64,000 nt of DNA from Adineta steineri (taxonomy: Eukaryota; Rotifera; Eurotatoria; Adinetida; Adinetidae): assembly GCA_905250115.1 (NCBI GenBank), contig CAJNOI010000067.1:378490-442489 (forward strand), read 5' to 3'. Below are positions 25,043 to 36,859 of this stretch, piece after piece; position 1 is the first letter of the stretch; each line of letters opens with the position of its first letter. Below the pieces are notes generated by a model. That model was not told the DNA's origin, ran no database searches, and saw only the letters and a program-made list of their open reading frames with translations. A program made the translations under genes and the position numbers.

Positions 25043-25601
25043 ACGTGTTTCTTTATTTTTCCCCTTAAGTTGTTTCGAATACTGAAAGTCTTATCATTTT
25101 CATATTTCGACATTCTTTACTTCGATGTTAGTTGGCAGAATTATTTTCACGATTATAATTTCTAACTATCAAAGCGTTCGTCAAAGTCATTGTAATTTCG
25201 TATTACGAAATAAATATGTAGAGTTAATTAATGCAATACTGATCAAAGAGCTCACTTCATCGGTTTTTCAAATAACATGCCAAATTATTTGAAAATTCCA
25301 GTCGCCTGTATACATATGAGATTGAGGAGATAATGATATAGCAGTAAAAACTAGCAATTTTATTCTCATATCTCACGTATACTATTTATGAACATGTAAA
25401 AGAACGAAAAAGTAACTTTTAAATATTATTCAAGTGATCGCAAAAACGATTCATTATGTATTAATGCAACGAAGAGAACGATAAATTATTGACAAAAGAT
25501 TGTGCAAGAATGATTAAATGTACTTGTTCTTATAGATAAAGTATCAGTAGTGGATCTAGGATTTTTATGAAACGGTTAAGATTTCGATTAAAACGTGTAT
25601 A

Positions 25602-25670
25602 GTCGTGGGTAGACGTGAGTGTAATTATATTACTGAGCATTCACCCACACTCACACCCACCCTTAAGATG
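25602..25670. repeat. Telomere-like hairpin ending CCTTAAGATG
   Basis: TCGTGGGTAGACGTGAGTG faces CATTCACCCACACTCACACC. Confidence 0.6.
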
Positions 25671-26011
25671 ATTATTCGGGTTTAATGAATATTCTACTCT
25701 ATAACTTGTCTTGATCGAATTTGTGGCTATTATGATATTTCTCAAGATTTTCATTACTTTTATTTTCAAATATTCCATGACGAAACGAGATCTCTTTGAT
25801 GAATATATTATTGTTTGATATTTATTTTCAATGAATAATCAATAAGTTGACAATCTATTCAAAATATAAAACTATTTCATTTATTTGTTCGATACATCCA
25901 ATTCAGAAAAAAAACGTTATTTCCAAAAGAACTATATTGATGTTTTATAGTATCTAAAAGAGAAAAAGAAAACATGAGACAGATGAAGGAGAGAGAGAGA
26001 GTAAATCAAGA

Positions 26012-29000
26012 TTACCATTCATTTTGTAAATTTTTATTAATAACAAGATTTCCTTCATATCCAATATATGTGTAGCCAATGTGCAATTCAGTAAGTGTCT
26101 ACATGTAGAGGATACATTGTGTACTGAGTGTTACAAAAGTTTTGTGACATTTTTTTTAATTGGCATATATCTCGAATTGAGTAAATGATAACAATTTGAT
26201 TTCTTTTCTAAGATCCGTTGTGAAAAACTCTATACAACCTGTATAAATAAAAATCAAGATTTTATCAGTTATTCAAGTCGAGATGTATGCTAATTTAAAA
26301 ATATCGCAAAATTTTTATGACATCGGGGGATAGAATAAAATTACGATGTTATCTTGTAATAATTCTCTCAGATATTTTATGCCATCATATCCAATTGGAT
26401 TGGAAGGAAGATTTATTTGTTGAAGTGTCTAAACATGATAAAAAATGTATGTACGTTCGAAAGAATAAAAACAAATATTACTTTATTAATGTTCAATGCC
26501 TGTGCAAGATATTTTATTCCTTCTGCGTCAATTTTATTCATATGAAGGTACAATGTAGTTAATGTCTGATTATAGAACAAAAAATGTAAGAGATGAAAAC
26601 AGAATAATATTTACTGTATTTTTCTGTAAGGCATTGGCGATGTATTCTGCTCCAGAAATTCTAATTTCATTAATGCCAAGATTTAATTTCAAAAGTGTCT
26701 ATGCATGATAAATAAACAAAAAATATAAAAGAAATAAAATGAAGAAATAATAACATTATTAGTTAGCAGAGCATCAGCAATAAATTGTGCACCATCATTT
26801 CCTATTTTATTGTTTGATATATCGATTTCTATTAATGTCTACATATCAAGTATAAAATAAAATACATGAAAAATAAAAAGAATTACTTGGTTGGTTTTCA
26901 ATATGTTCGCAAGACATAAAGTTCCTCTGTTTCCTATTTGATTATTGTTCAATTTTAATGTAGATAATGTCTATTTACAGAAAAATAAGATATAAAAGAA
27001 AGAATTCATAAGAAATACTGTATTATTCTGTATGGCATTAGCAAGGCTCTCTACACCAGCTGGTCCGATATGAGCACGAGAAAGGATCAATGTCTTTAGT
27101 ATCTATGAGTATTGAATACATTGTATAATTAACAATACATGCGAAACTATCGCTCACCGTATTATTTTGTAATCCAGAAGAAAGGAATCCCATACCATTG
27201 TCACCAATTCGATTTTTTTCTAAACATAATGTGGTTAATGTCTATTTATAAATGATTGTATATAAAGAAAACTAATGTGAAATATATTTTACAGTATGAT
27301 TTCTTAGAATATCAGCTAAGTAAGGTATTCCAGTTGCTGGTATATGATTGTTTATTAAATTTAATGTGATAAGTGTCTGTATAGAGATCAGAAAATGTAT
27401 AAGAATCTAATAAAAAATTCTTTAATAATACTGAATTATTTTGTAAAATATGACTAAGATATTTCATTCCTTGCACATTGATTGCTTCGTTTTCTATTTC
27501 TGAAATGATGAGTGTCTATATATAGATTTGGAAGATATCACGAAAGAATGAGTTTTTAGAATAGAAATTTACTTCATAAGATAATATTTTTAAGATGTTT
27601 TGCAAATATTGGTGTGTGCCGGGTGTCTTGCCGCCTATCTTTATTGTTTCTAGAGTCTATTGGCAAATAAGATTATGAATATAAATCATATTTAACAGAT
27701 ATAATGTTAACTGTATTATTTTTCAATCCGTCTCTAAGATAATTTAGTCCAGCGACACCAATGTCTTCAACATTTACACGCAATTCTTTAAGTGTCTATT
27801 TGAAGAGACGATGATATATTAAAGCTAAAATAAAATAAAAATGAAAGAAAATCACCGTGTTACTACGCAAAGCATCACCGATATGTTGTGCACCAGCAGA
27901 GCCGATCTTCTCACATGCGAGATTTAGTTTCGATAATGCCTGCATACAAAAATGAAAGTATTTTTAAATCGAATAATTAAGACAAGAAAGCTGTTACGTT
28001 GTTATTGTGTATCCATTCGACTACTTTAAGAGCTACACAATAACCCCCTACATTTCCTATTAGATCTGGTTGAGAGAATATCTGAATGTAACAGTAAAGA
28101 ATGCTTTTCAGAAAGAAAAACAAAAGTCGTTATAAGAAATACCGTGCTGTTACGCAAGAGAGAAGCCATATTTTCTGTCGTTTTTGATGTATAATATCTT
28201 TTTTTTCCACCGGGAATACCCTTCAGAAATAGTTCAGTAAGCGTTTGTGCCTACAAGGAAAAATGGAATCAAAAATAAAATAAAACGATAATTAGTTACT
28301 TTATTCTTTCGTAAAGCTTCAGCAAGATAATGACCTCCAGCAGCTCCGATTTCATTATCATCAAGGTTTAACATTCTAAGTGTCTGTAAATAAACCAAAA
28401 AAATTACACTAAAAACGATAGGAAGCGGACTATTATTACCATATTCTCTTGTAAGGCATCAGCAAGATATTTTGCCCCTTCAGCTTCAATATGATTACAT
28501 TTCAAGCTGAGTTCTTCTAGTGTCTAAATGTAACATAGAAACTTTAGAATTCGAAATAACTAGAAAATGTCCATAACTATATTCTTTCGTAGAACATCAG
28601 CAATAAACTTAGCTCCAGCATTACGAATATCAGCCCTGTCCAAGTAGATTTTTGTTAGCGACTAATAACAAAGAAGATAATATATAAAAGTTGAAAATTA
28701 TATGAAATCAATACTTACATGATCATTTTTGATTTGTATTGACGCTTCAACAGCTCTGTAATGACTAAATCTATTTCCGGATAAAGATAGGTGGATGAGA
28801 GTCTGTGTATAGAAAATAGAAGATGAATGAAATCTCGTAAAAAAAGAACTAAAATAGGCGTGCAACGATGACAACAATCCTTTAGATCGATCAGACAATT
28901 CAACGATAATCAATTGTATCTCTAGAATAAGACATACCGTGTTTTGTTGTAAATCATCAAATAAATATTGTGCTCCAGTATTGCCAATTTTATTCTCACT

Positions 29001-32000
29001 AAGATCGAGCACTCTGACGATCTTATTATAGAAAAAATAATGAAGACATGATATAGCAGACAAAAATGGATATTACCGTGTTATTGCGTAACACTGAGGC
29101 GAGATATCTAGCACCATCATCTCCAATATAGTTTCTTGAAAGATTGATTATTTCGAGTACCTAGATATTTAAAAAGAGTTCTTTTCTATACGACAACGGC
29201 AAAGAAGTAAGTGTAATTACGTTATTGTTCTGTAATGCTTGAGATAGATATGTTGCTCCATCATCTGTAATTTCGTTATTTTCAAGATTTAGTTCTTTCA
29301 AAGTCTACACAAAAAAACATAATATCTACATATTAAATTTTGAGAAGAAAAGAAAAATTCACCATGTTCTTATGTAATGCTTTGCAAATAAAATTCATTC
29401 CTTTATCACTGATTTTGTTTGATGCCATGGAAAGTGTAATTAATGTCTATGAACAATGAAAGAAATGAATAGAAGATAAGACGAGGTTATGCAAAGAATA
29501 AGAAGACTTTGTTAGTTTCTAATAGATCAGCCATATGATTGGCTCCATCGTCTCCGATATCATTGTGGTATAGATTTATTGTGCTAAGCGCCTATATAGA
29601 GCAAAAGTAATCAATTTGAGACATATGATAAAAAACTAATTGTACAGTGTTATATTGAAATATTTTCACAAAATGCTGTGGACCAACAGCTCCGATTTTA
29701 TTGTAAACATACTTCAGTGTGCGCAGCGTCTGTGAATAAACTGAAAAAATAATACGAAAATGAAAGGCAGCTGACTATTATCACCATATTCTCTCGTAGG
29801 GCATCAGCAAGACATTTCGCCCCTTCAGCTTCAATATAATTAGACCCTAAGTTCAGTTCTTTTAGTGTCTAAATATAACATAGAAACTTAAGAATTCGAA
29901 ATGACTAGAAAATATGAATAACTGTGTTCTTGTGTAGAGCATCAGCAAGATATTTTGCCCCTTCAGCTTCAATACAATTAGATTCTAAGTTGAGTTCTTT
30001 TAGTGTCTAAATGTAACATAGAAACTTTAGAATTTGAAGTGATAAGAAAATATCAATAACTGTATTCTTTCGTAGAACATCAGCAATAAACTTAACTCCA
30101 GCATTACCAATATAGTCTTGATACAACGAGATTTTTGTTAGTGACTAATAATAAAGAAGATAATATATAAAAGCTGAAAATCATATGAAACCAATACTTA
30201 CAAGATCATTTTTAATTTGTATTGACGCTTCAACAGCTCTGCAATGACTATATCCATCTCTGGATAAAGACAAGTGGATGAGAGTCTGTGTACAGAAAAC
30301 AGAAGATGAATGAAATGTAGTAAAAGAAAATACTAAGATAGGCATGCAACGGTGACGATATTTCTTCAGATCGGTCAGACAGTTCAACGATAATCAACCC
30401 GAGGAGAAAATCGATTTAACGGAGACAGGTCCTAATAAAGACGCAACTTAATAATAACCGTCCAGATAAATTGAACAATGAAATGGTAACTGATAAACGA
30501 TGGTACGTTAAAAGCCTACGATAANNNNNNNNNNATGAAATGGTAACTGATAAACGATGGTACGTTAAAAGCCTACGATAAAGAGCAGTTTTTTCCTTGA
30601 TTTAGGCACCTTTAAGATGACAACAAGTAATGGTATCAAAGGGACGCAATCACTTGACCGACAATGACTTGACCGACATATCACTTAGCCGACGCCACTT
30701 GGCCGAAAGATTGTTTCGCCGAAAGGTACTCTTAGCCGACAGGTTTATTTTGCCGACACAAATTTGAAGGTGTGTGTGTGTGTGTGTGTGTGTGTAGGTA
30801 TGGATGTCAGTGTGGGTGAGAGGTGTGTGTGGGTATGGATGTCAGTGTAGGTGAGGGGGTGGGTGTGGGTATGGATGTCAGTGTGGGTGAGGGGGTGGAT
30901 GTGGGTATGGATGTCAGTGTGGGTGAGTGTGGGTGTGTTCTGTTTTAAGTATTCCTACAGTCTCACCCTCAAGTTTTTGTCGGCGAAATGAACCTGTCGG
31001 CTAAGCGTACCTTTCGGCTAAACAATCTTTCGGCTAAGTGGCGTCGGTTAAGTGATATGTCGGCTAAGTGATTTTCGGCCAAGTGTAGCGGACCCGGTAT
31101 CAAAACAATATTATTTAATGTAGGTTTCAACAGCATTCACCGTCCTTTTTGTCATAAAAGTTACCCTTTCATCGCTTAATCGGTCTGAACGGTTATCGTT
31201 AAACCACTTTACTACTAGCATCAATTTCCTTCAAATCGATTTTTTGCTCGAATCGGTTACCGTTAAATTGTCTGGTTTATCTAAGCGGTAATCCATTGAG
31301 ATAGAGGCACCGTCCACAGTGAAACATTGAAGAATCAACATCGTTGCATCTCTAGAATAAGACATACCGTGTTTTGTTGTAAATCATCAAATAAATATTG
31401 TGCTCCAGTATTGCTAATTTTATTGTCACTAAGATCGAGCACTCTAACGATCTTAGTATAGAAAACATAATGAAGATATGATATAGCAGACAAAAATGGA
31501 TATTACCGTGTTATTGCGTAACACTGAGGCGAGATATCTAGCACCATCATCTCTAATATAGTTTCTTGAAAGATTGATTATTTCGAGTACCTAGATATTT
31601 AAAAAGAGTTCTTTTCTACGCAATAAACTCAAATCAGTAAATGCAATCACGTTATTGTTCTGTAATGCTTGAGATAAATATGTTGCTCCATCATTTGTAA
31701 TTTCGTTATTTTCAAGATTTAGTTCTTTCAATGTCTACACAAGAAACATAATATCTATATATTAAATTATAAGAAAAAAAAGAAAAATTCACCATATTCT
31801 TATGTAATGCTTTGCAAAGAAAGTGCATTCCTTTGTCACTGATTTTGTTTGATGCCATGGAAAGTGTAGTTAATGTCTATGAACAATGAAAGAAATGAAT
31901 AGAAGATAAGTCGAGGTTATGCAAAGAATAAGAAGACTTTGTTAGTTTCTAATAGATCAGCCATCTGATTGGCACCTTCGTCTCCAATAGCATTGTTGAC

Positions 32001-32300
32001 TATATTCAATGTAGTCAGTGTCTATTGATATTGAAAGCAGCAGATATTAAAAATATCATAAGAAAATGAGATTTATACCGTGTTATTTACTAATGCATCA
32101 ACAATATATTGAGTGCCAAAAGTTCCGATGTCATTACTGTATAAATTCAGTGTAGTGATTGTCTATATTTCGAAGAAAGACTATAGAAATAAAATTGAAG
32201 AAGACAAATTCTGAAGTACTTGATTATTTTGGAATACATGAAATGCATATGGCAAATCTGAATCTCTGAGATTTGTATGAATTAAACGAAACAAAGATAG
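26012..32300 (-). CDS. Long LRR array gene, about 35-36 one-LRR exons, with insertion and gap
   Basis: Units repeat about every 140 bp on the minus strand. Each is an 84-nt exon coding one NLR/RNH1-type LRR (L-x-L-x-x-N-x-I-x-x-x-G-A-x-x-L) between short introns whose acceptors read TAG|ACA or close variants. I count 35 clear units from about 26102 (last exon, stop TAA at 26014-26012) up to about 32160, and a degenerate 36th near 32220-32300 that lacks a clean acceptor. A block of about eight units is duplicated (28380-29530 and 29730-31975), and the second copy is split by a 0.95-kb insertion. No N-terminal domain exon is certain. The F-box gene just upstream (32888-34117) ends with a possible phase-0 donor near 32976 and might be its 5' end. 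Whether the gene is expressed or decayed is open. Confidence 0.6.
28380..29530. repeat. Segmental duplication within the LRR array, copy 1
   Basis: This block of LRR exons and introns reappears, nearly identical over long stretches, at 29730-30400 plus 31346-31975. The introns match as well as the exons, so the duplication is recent and genomic. Confidence 0.75.
30525..30534. other. Assembly gap (10 N)
   Basis: Ten N flanked by two identical 47-bp sequences (30478-30524 and 30535-30581), each starting ATGAAATGGTAACTGATAAA. This pattern suggests two contig ends that overlap and were not merged. Confidence 0.9.
30641..31095. mobile_element. Foldback (MITE-like) element with 9-bp target-site duplication
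   Basis: The 455-bp element begins GGGACGC and ends GCGGACCC. The arms, over 100 bp each, are inverted and built from repeats of a CACTTAGCCGA-like motif. The core (30768-30973) is a (TG)n tract followed by several copies of a GGTATGGATGTCAGTGTGGG unit. It is flanked on both sides by GGTATCAAA (30632-30640 and 31096-31104). A 9-bp duplication is typical of Mutator-like elements, but no transposase is present and the assignment is tentative. Confidence 0.75.
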
Positions 32301-32887
32301 GATTTATCAATAGACGCTTAGAGCTCAACTAGTATTAGGTAAAGGTTTTGACGTTTCTGTTCAAACAAGGTTTCTTTTTTTTTTCATTTCGTCAAGGAGA
32401 AACAGATTGATTTTAATAGTTGAAATCAGTTTGAAATTACTTCAAAAGATGTAGCAATGGCAATGAGTTAATATTACTCAAAGATGTGAAATTTACTCGT
32501 TTCTCTACTCTGAAATGGGCATGAAATAAGAAGAAAACAGTCCGATGAAATGTGATTGATTGATAAGTTGACCAATCAAACTTGCCTCTTGCTATCTGGA
32601 CAAAACACAGTACTATTCATGTCACTTATAAGATTGTCGAGTATTTTTTTTGAAATGACTCTTACAAAATTTTTTTAACCTCATATTGAAAGAAAAAAAG
32701 AATGAGTTTCACATCTTTGAGCAATATCAATACTAATATTGCAATATATGATCGGTATTATTACATCTGTAACTGTATGAAGCTACATAAAATCATAAAA
32801 TTAGTTGTTTCATCATACTGCATCTCACATAGTTTAGTTGGCTCTCCCTTCTTTTAAGTAGAAAATATCGTATCTTCCAAATGTTGA
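32301..32887. other. Spacer between LRR array and F-box gene
   Basis: No conserved coding segment. If the F-box gene splices into the LRR array, this is intron. Confidence 0.4.
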
Positions 32888-34117
32888 CTACTTTGATGGT
32901 TTAAAGAATGACCATATGTAAGACAAAATATAATTATTAGTCTCTTTTTTAAAATAACTACTTACATCATGTATATTGGCAACAGTAGTGTCTCTTCTTG
33001 ACTTCTTAGTTATATAATAAGTATTATCTTTTGATAAGATTCCACATCTTACGCCATAGGAATCATCAATATTTATAGTGAATGGTATTGTAAAAAGTAA
33101 TATCTTATTTTCTTTATAATCGCCTATGACGGTTTCACAGACAGTATACCAACGTTTTTCATTAAGCCAAAATGATTCTCGAAATGGAACTATAATCGAA
33201 TTTAAACTAATGGCATTATCTGTTGAATTTGTATAGGGAACGCAGAATTCCAATCGATTAAGAAAATTGAGTTCAATTCGAATGAATTTTTCCCATTCAT
33301 AAATGTCAATAACAGAGTTGAACACTCCTGAACGAAAAATTACTTTAAATTCACGAAGTTTAGGTGTTTTCAAAATTAATGATCTGAGATGTTCTATCGA
33401 TAGCGAACAATCAGTAATGATTAGACACGATAATTGTGAGTTAAATAACAAATTTGATGATGATTCAAACATATTATTCATGTCCATAATACATTTTTCT
33501 AATTGAAGTGTTTCTAGATATGGTAACTGATGAAGAATATGTAAATATTGACTATAGAGACAACTATGTATTGATAAATATTTTAATTTGCATTGATTGG
33601 GCCATGACATCACTTCGGCTTTGTAATCTAAGCTATTCCAGCACAACTTTTGAAGATTCGATCTCACAAGCATCAATGACATAATTTTAAATGTTGTACT
33701 GCTTGCTTTGTCCCTTGAATTGATCATGAGTGAGATCAATTGCATGTAATTAGATTTTGCTAACAAAGATTGTATATCTACGTCGTTAAAATCATCCAGA
33801 GTCAAGTATCGAAGTCGTGTGAATTGAAGAATACGCTCAATAAACTTGTCGTTCTGTCTAAATGATTGTCGTGGATCGTCCCAAAAGATAGCCAATGACG
33901 CTACATGATGATGTGGAATACGATAATAAATGTACATTATTCTCTTCGAAGAATCTCGCGAACTAAGCGCTAGATGAATTCGATCATATTGACCTACAAT
34001 AGCATGAAGTCTCTTGCAAACAGAACCAATATCGTATAGAATCGTGTGTACATCACAAAAATCAAAAATGCGTTGAAGTAATTCGGCAGGAAGATTAGAC
34101 AAATATGTCTCTGTCAT
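32888..34117 (-). CDS. F-box protein with degenerate LRR-like region
   Basis: A 409-codon open frame. Residues about 7-45 form an F-box (L-S-N-L-P-A-E-L-L-Q-R-I-F-D-F, later C-K-R-L-H-A-I-V). The rest has irregular Leu/Ile-rich repeats (L-R-Y-L-T-L-D-D, L-K-Y-L-S-I-H-S-C, L-E-T-L-Q-L-E-K-C), as in large lineage-expanded F-box families. F-box proteins recruit substrates to SCF ubiquitin ligases. GTAAGT near 32976 (after N-I-H-D) is a strong donor in phase 0, so the last 27 codons may be intronic and the gene may continue, perhaps into the LRR exons downstream on the same strand. A decayed relative lies at 58644-60063. Confidence 0.75.
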   Translation of the reverse strand: MTETYLSNLPAELLQRIFDFCDVHTILYDIGSVCKRLHAIVGQYDRIHLALSSRDSSKRIMYIYYRIPHHHVASLAIFWDDPRQSFRQNDKFIERILQFTRLRYLTLDDFNDVDIQSLLAKSNYMQLISLMINSRDKASSTTFKIMSLMLVRSNLQKLCWNSLDYKAEVMSWPNQCKLKYLSIHSCLYSQYLHILHQLPYLETLQLEKCIMDMNNMFESSSNLLFNSQLSCLIITDCSLSIEHLRSLILKTPKLREFKVIFRSGVFNSVIDIYEWEKFIRIELNFLNRLEFCVPYTNSTDNAISLNSIIVPFRESFWLNEKRWYTVCETVIGDYKENKILLFTIPFTINIDDSYGVRCGILSKDNTYYITKKSRRDTTVANIHDVSSYFKKETNNYILSYIWSFFKPSK

Positions 34118-35227
34118 TAAAGTGTATTAGCCGGTTTATAAAAAACTATAATCTATAACAATAAATTAATATTCATATGAATAAATACATCGACTTATTT
34201 AGAAATAAATAATATTGCCTAAAGCGTTTGACTAGTAGTACATCAACGAAATGAATATCAACATTTCCGAATCATAGTAATTTAGAGAAATATCCTTAAT
34301 AAGATAATTATGCGACGTCACTTGAGATTTTAGTAATTTATCTAGTCACCAAAAACATTTAACTTTGTAAAATGATATATTTAGATCGCTTTCTCTAACA
34401 TTCACTCCTTGATAGATTATGTAGACTAATGTCCGCTTTCTACACATAACGTCGATCAAAGATTAAAGATCAAAGTGTGGTAGATGTGGTGCAGTGAATG
34501 ATGTAATACCAATAGTTACACTCTCGCATTAGTCAAAATGTCTTCGACAAAAAAGAAAGAATAGAGAAAAGAATGCAGATGGCTGTGGAGTGCGAGAAAA
34601 GAAAGAACCTACACTATCATCCAACTTTTCTTTCGCCGTCTCGGTCTCATATGCAACTACATTCATTTTCACTCGCACGATACTACTCCACTGAGAAAAA
34701 CTAACCAGCTTAGACTGGCCAACAACTTGCTTCCGAGATTGTTTGCTCTTTTAAATTCGAATAGATATGAAGAACAGAGTAGAATATGTAAAGGTATATA
34801 TGCATGTATCAACATAAAGCGTTGCGAAAAAAAATAATAAAACAGAGACGTTAACAATAGATAAGAGGGAAAAAAACCTAAAGATAAGGGGAAAGAAAAA
34901 AAGAGTCACAAAAGCGCAATAAATTATGATATATATATTCAGTTGTATCATTGCAACGAGTGTGTGGGACTATAGAAAAGATACCCACACCCATCTTCAA
35001 GCAAACTGTAATAAGAAAAGAAAACTAGAAGTTAGAATGTTTTCATTGAACTGTAATTGTTAATAAAAGTATGATTATATTAAAAAAATAACTTATTAAT
35101 AAAATATCATCATGATAATGATCATTTCATAATTAGATATGAAAAAAGTAACATTGAAAATAAATACCTCAATTTATTAAAAACACACACTGGATTCGAA
35201 ATCATAAATCTTCTTTTGAAATTTTCA
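34118..35227. other. Spacer with a hairpin repeat
   Basis: No gene is recognised. A telomere-like hairpin lies at 34958-35001. Confidence 0.5.
34958..35001. repeat. Telomere-like hairpin
   Basis: CGAGTGTGTGGG faces ATACCCACACCCATCTTCAAG. Confidence 0.6.
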
Positions 35228-36440
35228 TCATATTTTTCTCAGTATAACAAAATGTGAGTTAGTTCGATATGATTCCATTAATTTTAAACTTTCATTTGTT
35301 TTAATTTGTTTTTCAAATTCCTTGTAAAGTTCATCGATAGTTTTTGCTTTGTATTCTTCATTTCTATTTATATCTAAAGCATTGATTAAACTTGTTTCTG
35401 ACCAACTACGTACAAATCCAGTATATTTTATTCCATATTCGTTCAGTGTGATTTTCCCTTGTTTGAAATCGATATAAAACGGTGGTTGCTGATTTTCTGT
35501 TATATCAGCTCCAATCACTTCAAAATTTGTTTGTTTTAATGTATTTTTATCAATTAATTCCTCCAATGTACGAAGATAAGTACTCGAATTAAAATTCAAT
35601 ACTTCCTCACTGTTTAGAATAGATACAGCTACATTATACAGATTTTAATGAAGAACAGTATTATTATGCCCTTTTACATAAGCAGGACTAACACATAAAA
35701 GAAAAGATATATTGTCGACGTAGGAGATGCAAAAATATGAATTATAGTATTTAAAGAATATTCCTAATTTATTAGAGAACTTGAGTCGGTCGAAAATAAT
35801 CGAATTGCAAATATTTACAAAATTTAACACTGATAGAAAATCGAGAAATAAAATAACCTTTTCACTATTTAATTTGTTCGTTCTGTTGAACTAAAACAAA
35901 CTTTTTCAAAGAATGATCAATCACTTTTCGTTTAAATAGATATATAGATTAATGATTCAATCTATTATAACAATATCTTACCTTTTTTAAATTCTTTTGA
36001 TCATTGTTCTAGAAATAACTTATAATCATCATGTGCTTGTTATTTCCATAGTTGAAATTCTTCATGTGGTTTGATAGTCCATTGATTTGTAATGTTGCAT
36101 GGTTTTCTTAATAACCAATTAATAAATGTTGATACATACGAAAAATGTACAGAATCTGATGGCATTATTTGTTCATAAAATGATTTTCCTGATGCTAGAT
36201 GAGTGATATGATGATTGTCATCGTCTTTAGTAAAGTATTTTTAAACAGAGTTATCCAATCATTTGTTGACTGATTGTTGAAAACCACCAAAATATTTAAT
36301 AAACGTGGCGTTGTATATTTTTCTTTTAAATTAGATAGAATTTCTTTGATTGCAATAACCGAATTGGCACCTTGTGAACAATCATAGTCGACAACTGGAA
36401 ATTGAGGATTGAAATTATCACAAATAGAAGCTTGACACAA
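35228..36440 (-). pseudogene. SABATH-type carboxyl methyltransferase remnant
   Basis: Read on the minus strand, the 5' part (from 36440) has V-V-D-Y-D-C-S-Q-G-A-N-S, matching the SAM-binding motif I of SABATH methyltransferases (D-x-G-C-S-x-G-P-N-S), followed by N-D-W-x-x-L-F. Next comes S-F-Y-E-Q-I-M-P-S-D-S-V-H-F, equivalent to the family's S-F-Y-x-R-L-F-P-x-x-S-L-H-F. The 3' part (35599-35228) has Y-T-G-F-V-R-S-W-S-E-T-S-L and E-L-Y-K-E-F-E-K, as in the family's C-terminal helices. In-frame TAA (36042-36040) and TGA (36003-36001) and frame shifts break it. These enzymes methylate carboxyl groups of small molecules with SAM and are known mostly from plants, so transfer into a rotifer is plausible but untested. 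Confidence 0.6.
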
Positions 36441-36787
36441 TTGAACAGATTTGTGAATTTATGAAAAAGATTTTCCTACAGTATACTGTTCGTTTTTTTT
36501 TCATTGTCACTCATATAAAAGTATATTTGTTAGAACAAAAACAAATATGAGAGAAAGGTGTATTTTTTATTCTTGATATTTATGAATTATACATTTTACT
36601 TTTCATTGTTTATTTCTTATCTTTATCTATTCTTTTATTTTTCATATACTTCAATAGAATAAAATAATAAACACGAAACAATAGTAAATTGATTTGAACG
36701 AAAAAGAAAAAATTCATAAAAGTAAACAAAAGAAATATTTTATTAAATTCACAATTAGAATCTTCATTATCAATCGCATTGCAAAAA

Positions 36788-36848
36788 GAGGGTGTGGGTG
36801 TGGGTTAAGAGAAGATAAATACCCACACCCACACCCACACCCTCAAGA
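36788..36848. repeat. Telomere-like hairpin ending CCCTCAAGA
   Basis: GAGGGTGTGGGTGTGGGTTA faces TACCCACACCCACACCCACA, a long and well matched stem. It lies 12 bp before the first Met of the next pseudogene. Confidence 0.8.
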
Positions 36849-36859
36849 ATGAAGCATTG

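Larger units (their letters stand above)
24139..26011. other. Spacer with two hairpin repeats
   Basis: No coding signal. It contains the hairpins at 24987-25042 and 25602-25670. Confidence 0.55.
30400..31346. mobile_element. Composite insertion in the LRR array, possible older transposon with degenerate inverted ends
   Basis: About 0.95 kb is absent from the sister duplicate. Its outer parts (30400-30630 and 31105-31346) look partly inverted to each other: an AATAACCGTCCAGA-like string on the left against TCTGAACGGTTATCGTT on the right. A younger foldback element sits inside, and an assembly gap lies in the left part. Confidence 0.5.
29730..31975. repeat. Segmental duplication within the LRR array, copy 2 (interrupted)
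   Basis: The second copy carries one extra LRR unit near 29870-30010 and is split by inserted DNA between about 30400 and 31346. Aligned to copy 1, the flanks resume at the same point, just before ATCTCTAGAATAAGACAT. Confidence 0.75.

Noticed and set aside
26317-26562. 81-codon plus-strand frame over the LRR array
   Set aside because: It lies antisense to regular LRR exons and introns and has no features of its own.
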